Shown here piece by piece: positions 49,457-61,008 of a stretch of 64,000 nt of DNA (its first letter is position 1; each line of letters begins with the position of its first letter). A program made the translations under genes and the position numbers. Origin of the DNA: Alistipes sp. (GTDB lineage: Bacteria > Bacteroidota > Bacteroidia > Bacteroidales > Rikenellaceae). The notes below the pieces were generated by a model. The model was not told where the DNA came from, ran no database searches, and worked only from the letters and a program-made list of their open reading frames with translations. The stretch spans positions 1 through 64,000 of the forward strand of contig JAHHQO010000006.1 of the NCBI GenBank assembly GCA_020026335.1. The letters are read 5' to 3'.

Positions 49457-50914
49457 ATGTTATTCAACTCCATCGAATTTGCCCTGTTCCTCCCCCTGGT
49501 GTTCGTCCTCTACTGGACGCTGTTCTCGCGTAATATCCGCCTGCGCAACCTGTTCATCGTGGTGGTCAGCTACATTTTCTACGGCTGGTGGGACTGGCGA
49601 TTTCTGCTGCTGATAGCCTTCACCTCGCTGTGCAGCTTCCTGTCGGGTATCCTCATCGAGAGCCGTCCGCGCCACGCACGGTGGGTCAGCACCGCCAACA
49701 TACTCCTCAATCTGGGTATTCTCGGCACGTTCAAATACTACGATTTCTTCATCTCGTCCTTCGCACAGCTCTTCTCCTTGGACTGCGATGCCATGTTGCT
49801 GAGAATCATTCTCCCCGTGGGCATCTCGTTCTACACCTTCCAGGCGTTGAGCTACTCGATTGACGTATATCGCAAGCAACTCCCCGCCACACGCGACATC
49901 GTGGCGTTCTTTGCCTACATCTCCTTCTTTCCGCAGTTGGTGGCAGGCCCTATCGAGCGCGCCACACAGCTTCTGCCCCAGTTCCTGCGCCCCCACACCT
50001 TCGACTACGCACAGAGTGTCGAAGGTCTGCGCCAAATCCTTTGGGGTCTCTTCAAGAAGATGGTCGTGGCGGACAACTGCGCCATCCTGGCCAACTATGT
50101 CTTCGAGAACTACTCCACGGAGCCGGGCGGTATGCTCATATTGGGTGCCGTGGCCTTCACGTTCCAAATCTACGGCGACTTCTCGGGTTACTCCGACATC
50201 GCCCTCGGTACGGCCAAGCTGTTCGGTTTCCGTCTGATGCGCAACTTCAACCTGCCCTACTTCTCGCGCGACATCGCCGAGTTCTGGCGCAGGTGGCACA
50301 TCTCGCTCAACACGTGGTTCAGAGATTATCTCTACATTCCGCTGGGCGGCAGTCACGGCTCGAAGGGTATGATTATCCGCAACACCTTCATCATCTTTCT
50401 GGTCAGCGGTCTGTGGCACGGTGCCAACTGGACTTTCATTCTGTGGGGTGCGTACAACGCCCTGCTCTTCATGCCCCTCATTCTGAGCCACCGCAACCGC
50501 AAATACCTCGACCAAATCGCCCCCGGACGCCGACTCCCCTCGTGGAGTGACGCGGCACACATACTCCAGACCTTCACCCTCGTGGTCTTCGGTTGGATTA
50601 TCTTCCGTGCCGAGACCATCGGTGATGCGTGGAGCTACATCGCGCGTATCTTCTCGTCGGCCATTGCCGAGCCTCTCGTATGGCCCGACAGCTGGTTCGA
50701 GACCTCGTTCATCAATGCCCTCATCGGCATCGTTGTCCTCACCCTTGTCGAGTGGACGACACGCGACAAACAGCACCCGATGGAGAATTTCGGAGCTTCG
50801 GGTCACGGCGTGTTCCGTTTCCGTGCAGCACGCTATGCATCGTACTATCTGATTATGGTCATGTTGTATGTCATGTTCGCCCAGCAACAGACCTTCATCT
50901 ATTTCCAGTTCTAA
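49457..50914 (+). CDS. MBOAT-family O-acyltransferase (AlgI-like)
   Basis: A 485-residue integral membrane protein with about ten hydrophobic helices. Family motifs: YFPQLVAGPIERA-like SFFPQLVAGPIERATQLLPQ, FWRRWHISLNTWFRDYLYIPLGGS, and the active-site histidine H321 in SGLWHGANWTFILWGA. Such enzymes move acyl (often acetyl) groups across the membrane onto cell-surface polysaccharides. The next gene, 3 bases downstream, is the SGNH-like partner, the usual two-component arrangement. Closest known functional analogues are AlgI and DltB/PatA. Confidence 0.93.
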   Translation: MLFNSIEFALFLPLVFVLYWTLFSRNIRLRNLFIVVVSYIFYGWWDWRFLLLIAFTSLCSFLSGILIESRPRHARWVSTANILLNLGILGTFKYYDFFISSFAQLFSLDCDAMLLRIILPVGISFYTFQALSYSIDVYRKQLPATRDIVAFFAYISFFPQLVAGPIERATQLLPQFLRPHTFDYAQSVEGLRQILWGLFKKMVVADNCAILANYVFENYSTEPGGMLILGAVAFTFQIYGDFSGYSDIALGTAKLFGFRLMRNFNLPYFSRDIAEFWRRWHISLNTWFRDYLYIPLGGSHGSKGMIIRNTFIIFLVSGLWHGANWTFILWGAYNALLFMPLILSHRNRKYLDQIAPGRRLPSWSDAAHILQTFTLVVFGWIIFRAETIGDAWSYIARIFSSAIAEPLVWPDSWFETSFINALIGIVVLTLVEWTTRDKQHPMENFGASGHGVFRFRAARYASYYLIMVMLYVMFAQQQTFIYFQF

Positions 50915-50917
50915 ACC

Positions 50918-51865
50918 ATGAAACGATTTATTGTCAAGATACTCCTGTTCCTGTTGCCCGTTGTTGCGCTGATACTCTTTGTGGAGTACTCCCAGCGCAA
51001 TATGCCCAACGAATTGCGCTACAAGGCGGAATTTATGAAGAAGCACGCCTCGGAGCTGGAACTCATCGTGTTGGGCCCTTCGTACACCCACCGTCTGAAC
51101 CTCAACCACATCGGGTGCAAGGCCTTCAATCTCAGCTACATGAATCAGCCTGCCGAGCGCAACTACCAGCTGTGGAAGCACTACCGCGAGCGGTTGCCCC
51201 GACTCAAATATGTGGTTTACTCGCTCTCCTACTGGTTTCACCAGAACACCATCGACGGTCTCGAGGCGTGGCGAGAGCCTTTCTACAACATTCACTACTC
51301 GTTGCCGGTCAGCGGTCTGAGTCTTGAGAAGCGATTCATTGTCGCCAACCCCAAGATTGCCACCAAGATGGATTGGGGTGCACTGTTCACCTCCCACGAC
51401 AACGAGCGTCCCTCGTGCGACTCCCTGGGTTCGACACCTGCCAACCACCGCGATGCAGACTGGGCGACCAAGTCCGCCGAGTTCATGGCACGCCGTCATG
51501 CGGACATCGACCCCGAAAATGCCCTCCACAACCGCAAGATGCTGGAGAAAGTCATCGCGCAGTGTGAGGAGGACAGCGTGAAGGTGTTGCTCGTGACGCC
51601 GCCCACCTGGCACACCTACTACGACCTGCTGCCCGAAAAGGTCATCTCGATGACCGAGGAGTTGGGACGCGAAATGGCTGCCTCACACCCCAATGTCACC
51701 TACATCAATCTGAAGGGCGATCCCCGTTTCACAGAGGAGGATTTCACCGACTGCACCCACCTCAATTACGACCACGGAGGACGCAAAATGGCCACTATAT
51801 TACGCGATTACATCACCGCGCAAAACCCTGCCGGGGAAAATGAGGCAAGAAATGCAATCAAATAG
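50918..51865 (+). CDS. SGNH-like partner of the MBOAT acyltransferase
   Basis: A 315-residue protein with one N-terminal transmembrane or signal helix (about 4-24) and a periplasmic domain. Likely catalytic residues: S55 in the GPSYTHRLN block (GxS) and D278/H281 in DCTHLNYDHGG, matching SGNH blocks I and V. It probably completes acyl transfer to a surface glycan in the periplasm, like AlgX/AlgJ- or PatB-type partners. It is translated from the operon 3 bases after the MBOAT gene. The glycan acceptor is unknown. Confidence 0.82.
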   Translation: MKRFIVKILLFLLPVVALILFVEYSQRNMPNELRYKAEFMKKHASELELIVLGPSYTHRLNLNHIGCKAFNLSYMNQPAERNYQLWKHYRERLPRLKYVVYSLSYWFHQNTIDGLEAWREPFYNIHYSLPVSGLSLEKRFIVANPKIATKMDWGALFTSHDNERPSCDSLGSTPANHRDADWATKSAEFMARRHADIDPENALHNRKMLEKVIAQCEEDSVKVLLVTPPTWHTYYDLLPEKVISMTEELGREMAASHPNVTYINLKGDPRFTEEDFTDCTHLNYDHGGRKMATILRDYITAQNPAGENEARNAIK

Positions 51866-51897
51866 GCCGATATGTGTAAAAATCACAAAAAAAACAG

Positions 51898-51905
51898 TAT
51901 ATTTG
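51898..51905 (+). promoter_or_regulatory. -7 box for secA
   Basis: TATATTTG, 49 bases upstream of ATG 51955. Confidence 0.55.
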
Positions 51906-51954
51906 TAGGATAGTACGACATTTTTTAATTCTGCTAATAATATAAAACCCTAAT

Positions 51955-55248
<3,294 letters not shown>

Positions 55249-55266
55249 CAAACAACAATAGAAAAC

Positions 55267-55313
55267 CAAACGGAGGGCAGTGCGCTGGGAAAGCGACATT
55301 TGCCCTCCGTTTG
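55267..55313 (+). terminator. Terminator of secA
   Basis: A 13-bp stem, CAAACGGAGGGCA (55267-55279) with TGCCCTCCGTTTG (55301-55313), then TTTGAAA. Loop of 21 bases; no clean T run, so strength is uncertain. Confidence 0.65.
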
Positions 55314-55350
55314 TTTGAAAAATATTCCAACACTACAAAAAGTCACCATT

Positions 55351-55788
55351 ATGGGCTACAACGAGGAGAAACAACGACAGTTGGACATGCGTTATTTGCG
55401 AATGGCACGTATATGGGCGGAGAACTCCTACTGCGTGCGCCGCCAGGTGGGAGCACTGCTGGTCAAGGACAAGATGATTATCTCCGACGGCTACAACGGC
55501 ACCCCCTCGGGTTTCGAGAACGTATGCGAGGACGGCGAGGGACACACCAAAGCCTATGTCCTCCACGCCGAAGCCAACGCCATCACCAAGGTCGCCAAGT
55601 CGGCCAACAACTGTGACGGCTCGACACTCTATGTGACGGCATCGCCCTGCATCGAGTGCTCGAAACTTATCATTCAGGCCGGCATCAAACGTGTGGTCTA
55701 CTGGGAGGATTACCGCTCGGACGATGGTCTGAAGCTGCTCCGCATGGTGGGCATCGAGTGTGTGCAGTGCACGCCCGACAATTTATAG
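55351..55788 (+). CDS. dCMP/cytidine deaminase-family protein
   Basis: A 145-residue zinc deaminase. The zinc site is H72-A-E74 (LHAEANAI) and C100/C103 (SPCIEC), with DGYNGTPSGFENVCE as the deoxycytidylate-type substrate loop. It most likely deaminates dCMP to dUMP to feed thymidylate synthesis. The start at 55351 (MGYNEEKQRQ) avoids the secA terminator, which the longer frame to 55300 would overlap. 166 bases without a gene follow. Confidence 0.92.
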   Translation: MGYNEEKQRQLDMRYLRMARIWAENSYCVRRQVGALLVKDKMIISDGYNGTPSGFENVCEDGEGHTKAYVLHAEANAITKVAKSANNCDGSTLYVTASPCIECSKLIIQAGIKRVVYWEDYRSDDGLKLLRMVGIECVQCTPDNL

Positions 55789-55827
55789 TCTCCACAGAGG
55801 GGGGAGAGAAAAGAGAGAGAAACAGCT

Positions 55828-55895
55828 TTCATAGGGGTAAACTCCACAGGGGAAATTGTCTTCGTAGGGAGAACCTCCACATTTAGAGAAAATTG
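55828..55895. repeat. Two imperfect tandem repeats (possible third copy upstream)
   Basis: Units at 55828-55858 and 55861-55895 both read TTC(A/G)TAGGG...CTCCACA...AAATTG. A more degenerate copy, TATAG..CTCCACAGAGG, starts near 55783 across the deaminase stop. No gene or known element explains them. Confidence 0.5.
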
Positions 55896-55954
55896 CAAAA
55901 TCGGAGCGTCTTTTCGGGGCAAGCTCCTCACCGTTTATCACCAACACAGCTGAC

Positions 55955-56689
55955 ATGAAACGTATCATCATCATGGGTGCGACATCGGGCATCGGCCGCG
56001 AGTTGGCACTGCTCTGCATCGCCGAAGGGTGGCAGGTGGGCGTTGCAGGACGCAACACCGAGCAATTGGAAGCCCTGCGTGCCCTCGCTCCCGAACGGGT
56101 AAGCGCACAACGTATCGACATCACACAAGCGGAAGCCGCCGACCAACTCCGCACGCTCATCTCCACGATGGGCGGCATGGATATCTATTTCCATTCGTCG
56201 GGCATCGGCAGCAACAACCCCTCGCTCGCTCCCGACATCGAGATTGCCACGCTGAAGACCAACGGCGAAGGTTTTGTGCGCATGATAACCGCCGCGTTCG
56301 ACTACTTCCGCAGCATCGGTGGCGGACATATCGCCATCATCAGCTCCATAGCCGGCACCAAGGGATTAGGCTCTGCGCCTGCCTACTCGGCGACCAAGCG
56401 TATGCAGAACACCTACATCGATGCCCTCTCGCAACTCTCCCACATGGAGCATCTCGGCATACGTTTCACCGACATACGCCCCGGATTTGTCGCCACGCCC
56501 CTGTTGCGCGATGCCGACTATCCGATGTTGCTGCGCGCCGACCATGTGGCACGCACCATTCTCCGCGCCGTGGTGCGACAAAAGCGAGTGAAGGTCATCG
56601 ACCGCCGCTACGCTGTGCTCGTCTTCCTCTGGCGACTCATACCCGAATGGTTGTGGGAGAGACTCCCCATTCGCAAGAAACTCTCTTAA
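55955..56689 (+). CDS. SDR-family oxidoreductase
   Basis: A 244-residue Rossmann-fold enzyme with cofactor motif GATSGIGRELAL (about 8-19), the active-site SSIAGT/ YSATKRMQ motif with catalytic Tyr and Lys (about 146-150), and a classical SDR length. The N-terminal GATSGIG and the RNTEQ after the second strand suggest NADP preference. Substrate unknown. The kinase gene starts 3 bases after the stop, so the two form a unit whose meaning is unclear. Confidence 0.88.
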   Translation: MKRIIIMGATSGIGRELALLCIAEGWQVGVAGRNTEQLEALRALAPERVSAQRIDITQAEAADQLRTLISTMGGMDIYFHSSGIGSNNPSLAPDIEIATLKTNGEGFVRMITAAFDYFRSIGGGHIAIISSIAGTKGLGSAPAYSATKRMQNTYIDALSQLSHMEHLGIRFTDIRPGFVATPLLRDADYPMLLRADHVARTILRAVVRQKRVKVIDRRYAVLVFLWRLIPEWLWERLPIRKKLS

Positions 56690-56692
56690 ACG

Positions 56693-58096
56693 ATGTTAGA
56701 ACCCAAGAAACGACACAACCACAAACTTCTGTTGGCGGCAACGGCTCTGTTGATGCTGCTGGTCACGTGTATCGTCACCGTGGGCTACTTCATCGACCGC
56801 GCCGCCAATCAGATGAGCCGTCACATCGTCTCGCAGATTGGCGACTCTCACTTCCGTCTGTTGGACAACGAGTTCAACCGCGACAACCGCCACTTCGCCC
56901 TGCTGAAATCCTACCTCCAAAATTCACACCCCGTCACTTCGCACGAGATGGAGATGCTCAAGGAGGGTATCATGCAGGCAGATACCACCATCGAGGGGAT
57001 TTTCTTCGATGAGTTGCCCTCGGCGGACACGCTCTCCCGATATTGGACGACCACCGACAGCGTGGTGACCCCCGCGGGTAAACGGCACCATATATATATT
57101 ATGCACCCCCTCGCGCGTCTGCATGCCTACTTAAGCGAGATAGAGCCGCTGCGCCGCAGCTATGCCGTGGTGTTCGACGCCACGGGGCGCATCGTCTATC
57201 ACCCCGACCTTGAGGAGGTGGGACGCCACATCGACCTGCCTCGAAAACTCCTTGCGGACAACCGCATTTCGAAGGATTTCGAGCGCGAGATTGCCCTTCC
57301 GATAGAGGATTACCTGGGGGTGGAGCAGGACCACATCTTCTACCCCATGACCGTTGCCGGAGAGCGGTGGACAGCCATGATTGGCATCCCCACCCTCACC
57401 GTACAGCAGGAAATCGAGCAGTTCCACACCTACACCATCGCCATCGCCTTTCTTTCGGTGGTACTCTTTGCCCTGCTCCTGCTCTACACCCAACGCCGCT
57501 GGAAGCGCGAGTATGAGTTGCGCCGTCAGTCGCAAAACGAATCCCACCGCATGCAGCTCCAGCGCATCATGGACCGCATCGACCCCCATTTTTTGTTCAA
57601 CTCGCTCAATTCGCTCTATGTGCTGATACGCACCGATGCCCGTCTGGCACGCGAGTTCACCCTCTCGCTGTCGAAGGTCTATCGTCATGTGCTGGAACAC
57701 CGCGAGCAGAGTCTTTCGACACTGGCGGACGAACTGGAGTTGTGCCGCGAGTATTACAAGTTGCAGAAGATACGCTTCGGGGGCAATGTCACCCTCACGG
57801 TGGATATCGATGAGGAGCTGATGGAGCATCTCCTGCCGGCAATGACCCTCCAGACGCTGGTCGAGAATGCCGTGAAGCACAACAGCATCACCCCCTCCAC
57901 ACCGCTCTACATCCGCATCTGGTGCGACAACCACCACATCACCATCGAGAACAACCTCTCGCCCCGTGACGAGGAGGATAACTCGCTGGGCGTGGGACTC
58001 GAAAGCATACGCTCCATCTACCGCTTCTACACCGACCGTCCTGTCGAAATCGAGTGCAACGCGCAGAAATTCGTCTGCCGTCTGCCCCTCTTTTGA
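56693..58096 (+). CDS. LytS/YehU-type sensor histidine kinase
   Basis: A 467-residue membrane kinase. Two transmembrane helices (about 12-34 and 245-268) flank a periplasmic domain of about 210 residues resembling a Cache-type sensor (AVVFDATGRIVYHPDLEEVGRHID). The His_kinase domain has RIDPHFLFNSLNSL with phospho-acceptor H299; the HATPase end has LVENAVKHNSI (N-box) and GVGLESIRSIYRFY. No LytTR response regulator lies nearby, although in this class it usually does. It is 3 bases after the SDR gene. Confidence 0.92.
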   Translation: MLEPKKRHNHKLLLAATALLMLLVTCIVTVGYFIDRAANQMSRHIVSQIGDSHFRLLDNEFNRDNRHFALLKSYLQNSHPVTSHEMEMLKEGIMQADTTIEGIFFDELPSADTLSRYWTTTDSVVTPAGKRHHIYIMHPLARLHAYLSEIEPLRRSYAVVFDATGRIVYHPDLEEVGRHIDLPRKLLADNRISKDFEREIALPIEDYLGVEQDHIFYPMTVAGERWTAMIGIPTLTVQQEIEQFHTYTIAIAFLSVVLFALLLLYTQRRWKREYELRRQSQNESHRMQLQRIMDRIDPHFLFNSLNSLYVLIRTDARLAREFTLSLSKVYRHVLEHREQSLSTLADELELCREYYKLQKIRFGGNVTLTVDIDEELMEHLLPAMTLQTLVENAVKHNSITPSTPLYIRIWCDNHHITIENNLSPRDEEDNSLGVGLESIRSIYRFYTDRPVEIECNAQKFVCRLPLF

Positions 58097-58238
58097 CCAC
58101 GGACAAATTCCCCCCATTGGGCGATTCACACCTAAAATAGAGCCGTTCGTTCCACATTATTTTGAAAATTTGGACAATAAAACTAATATTGCGAACATCG
58201 GGTCAGAAGTCCGATATTCATTTGACCAAATTAGAAAA

Positions 58239-60854
58239 ATGACGAACAAGAGGAAATTAGCATTCATCATCTCGACAACCCTCGTGTTGTTGCTGGCGGT
58301 AATGCCCGCCCAGGCTCGTAAGAAGAGTTCGAAGAAGAAGTCGAAAACCGAACTTGCTGCGGCAAGTGATTCGACCAAGAAGGAGTCGAAGAACAAGTAC
58401 GCGGAGATTCTCAAAGGTGCCACCACCGATGAGGGTATGTTCCGAGTCCACCGCAAAGGTACCGACCTGTGGTTCGAGATTCCCGACTCGTTGCTCAACC
58501 GCGACATGCTCATCATCAACAAGATATCGGGCGTGCCCTACCTGCTCAACGATGCCGGCATCAACAAGGGTATGGGTTTCGGCGAGAAACTCATCCGCTT
58601 CCACAAGGACACCACCTACAAGAAGGTGTGGGTAGCCACCTACGACCCCCGCATCACAGCTCCCGAGGATAATGCCATCTACCGCTCCGTGAAGGACAAC
58701 TACCGCGAGACCCTCATCGAGCAGTTCCCCATCGAGGCCTACAACTGCGACTCGACAGCCGTGGTGGTGAAGGTAAACAAGGTGTTCGACGGTTCGGAAA
58801 AGAGCTTCAACAATGTGTTCGGTGCCACGGGATTGGGTGGTTCGGCCAAGAAGGAACTTTCGAAAATCGAAGCCTCGAAGTCATTCCCCGAAAATATCAT
58901 CGTCAAATCGACCCTCACGACCATGTACAGCGATGGCGAGGGCTCGACACCCGTGACCGTGGACATCACCTCGAATCTGGTGTTGCTCTCCGAGAAGCCC
59001 ATGACACCCCGTTTCGGTGACGACCGTGTGGGTTACTTTGCCATCGGTCACCTCTATTATAACGACCACCAGCAGCAGGTCGAGGAGCGCGAGTTCATCA
59101 ACCGCTGGAGACTCGAACCCCGCGCAGAGGACCGCGAGCGTTACCTCAAAGGTGAGTTGGTAGAACCTCAGAAGCCGATTATGCTCTGCATCGACCCCGC
59201 CACACCCAAGGTGTGGATTCCCTACATCAAGAAGGGTGTCACCCAGTGGCAGGAGGCTTTCGAGCAGGCCGGTTTCAAGAACGCCATTCAGGTGCGCGAA
59301 ATTGACCTCGAGAAAGAGCCCGACTTCGACATCGATGATGTGCGCTACTCGGTCATCACCTACGCGGCATCGGAGATTTCCAACGCCATGGGTCCCTCGG
59401 TCATCGACCCCCGAAGCGGCGAAATCATCGAGGCAGACATCATCTGGTGGCACAACGTCATGGCGATTCTCCACTCGTGGATTCGTCTTCAGACCGGTGC
59501 GGTGAACCCCGATGCACGTGCCAATGTGTTGCCCACCGACTTGATGGGTAATGCCATTCGTTTCGTATCGTCACACGAGTTGGGTCACAGTCTGGGTCTG
59601 AAACACAATATGGGTGCTTCGTACTGCGTGCCCGTGGATTCGCTCCGCTCGAAGACCTACACCGCCACTCACGGTACTGCCAGCTCGATTATGGACTACG
59701 CGCGTTTCAACTACGTAGCACAGCCCGAGGACGGCATCACCGAGCTGACACCCCAAATCGGCACCTACGACAAGCATGCCATCAGCTGGGGCTACCGCTG
59801 GCTCGGTGCCGAAGACCCCCACGAGGAGTTGAAGACCCTCAACGCGTGGATTCGCGCACATGAGGACGACCCCGAATATTGGTACGGCGAGCAGTCCGCC
59901 GAGGGCATCGACCCCCGTTCACAGAGCGAGGATTTGAGCAATGACGGTGTGAGAGCCAACCTCTACGGCATCGAGAACCTCAAGCGTCTGATGCCCCACA
60001 TCACCGATTGGACATCGGAGGACGGCGAGTTGCAGTACGAGTCGGGACGCTTCCTGCTGTCGGTAGTCTTCCAGTGGTCGATGTATGCCGGACACGTGAA
60101 GACCAATGTGGGCGGTTTCCACCTCAATCAGGTGGTGGCAGGTCACGACATCGACCGCTACGTTCCCGTGGCAGCCGACTATCAGAAAAAGAGCGTCAAG
60201 TACCTCATCGACCAAGTCTTTGAGACCCCCTTGTGGCTCTTCGGCGACAAGGCGTGGGACAAGTGCTACCCCCACCGACTCTCCCCCGTGGGTCGTCTGG
60301 AATACTCGCCCTACAACCTGGCTCGCGAGATGCAGTACGCCACCTATTACGACCTGTTGAAGGACGAGCGTATGTTGAGAATGTACGAGACCGAAGCACG
60401 ACTGGGCAGGGCAAAGACCTACACCCCCGAACAGATGCTCGATGACATCACCCGTGCCATCTTCATCGCCAAGGGCAGTCGCACCCTCTCGCTGTGGGAG
60501 CGCATGAGTCAGAAGAACTACATCGATGCCCTCATCGTCTCGTCGAACCTCACGATGGTGAAGACCACCAAGCTCGGCGACACGCTCCACGGCGGCGACC
60601 ACGTCTGCACACTGATGCACGACAGCCCCGAAATCGACTTCGAGCGCGTGCCCCGTCCCGAGGAGATTGCACTCGACACCCGGCGCAGCTACGCCCTCAT
60701 GCAGCGCGTGAGCGAGACCACCTCCGCCAAGAGAGCCGAGATGCGCCGTCTGCTCGACATCGTGCGCTCGCGCTTCGGTGCGGGAGATGTGGCCACACGC
60801 AACCACTACCGCGACCTGGAGTTGCGACTCAAGGAAGCGCTCCGCATGCTCTGA
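58239..60854 (+). CDS. Large zinc-dependent metalloprotease (DUF5117/DUF4953-like)
   Basis: An 871-residue exported protein. Signal peptide residues 1-27 (ends MPAQARKK), then a Lys/Ser/Thr-rich stretch. A long N-terminal beta-rich domain (about 60-330) of the DUF5117/5118 type is followed by the metzincin-like zinc site H446-E-L-G-H450-S-L-G-L-K-H456 (SHELGHSLGLKHN) and a Met-turn SSIMDYARF (about 485-493). The C-terminal domain (about 600-871) matches DUF4953. The longer frame that begins at 57966 overlaps the kinase gene and is wrong; the ATG at 58239 gives the signal peptide. Substrate unknown. Confidence 0.88.
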   Translation: MTNKRKLAFIISTTLVLLLAVMPAQARKKSSKKKSKTELAAASDSTKKESKNKYAEILKGATTDEGMFRVHRKGTDLWFEIPDSLLNRDMLIINKISGVPYLLNDAGINKGMGFGEKLIRFHKDTTYKKVWVATYDPRITAPEDNAIYRSVKDNYRETLIEQFPIEAYNCDSTAVVVKVNKVFDGSEKSFNNVFGATGLGGSAKKELSKIEASKSFPENIIVKSTLTTMYSDGEGSTPVTVDITSNLVLLSEKPMTPRFGDDRVGYFAIGHLYYNDHQQQVEEREFINRWRLEPRAEDRERYLKGELVEPQKPIMLCIDPATPKVWIPYIKKGVTQWQEAFEQAGFKNAIQVREIDLEKEPDFDIDDVRYSVITYAASEISNAMGPSVIDPRSGEIIEADIIWWHNVMAILHSWIRLQTGAVNPDARANVLPTDLMGNAIRFVSSHELGHSLGLKHNMGASYCVPVDSLRSKTYTATHGTASSIMDYARFNYVAQPEDGITELTPQIGTYDKHAISWGYRWLGAEDPHEELKTLNAWIRAHEDDPEYWYGEQSAEGIDPRSQSEDLSNDGVRANLYGIENLKRLMPHITDWTSEDGELQYESGRFLLSVVFQWSMYAGHVKTNVGGFHLNQVVAGHDIDRYVPVAADYQKKSVKYLIDQVFETPLWLFGDKAWDKCYPHRLSPVGRLEYSPYNLAREMQYATYYDLLKDERMLRMYETEARLGRAKTYTPEQMLDDITRAIFIAKGSRTLSLWERMSQKNYIDALIVSSNLTMVKTTKLGDTLHGGDHVCTLMHDSPEIDFERVPRPEEIALDTRRSYALMQRVSETTSAKRAEMRRLLDIVRSRFGAGDVATRNHYRDLELRLKEALRML

Positions 60855-60871
60855 TTCACAACACAGGAATG

Positions 60872-60902
60872 TAAAGCCGTCTTCTGAAGAAAGACGGCTT
60901 TA
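60872..60902 (+). terminator. Hairpin after the metalloprotease gene
   Basis: The 12-bp stem TAAAGCCGTCTT (60872-60883) / AAGACGGCTTTA (60891-60902) has no T run after it, so termination is uncertain. Confidence 0.5.
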
Positions 60903-61008
60903 CGACTCTTTGGAAGTGATTTTCAGAAGGTTATAAATATAAACCATATTGCCCGAATGAGCGATAAATTATCACAGAATCTACTTTTTTGAATTACATA
61001 ATCGCAGG

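Noticed and set aside
49460..51613. 717-codon open frame antisense to the MBOAT and SGNH genes
   Set aside because: It spans two well-supported genes on the other strand and encodes no recognisable domain.
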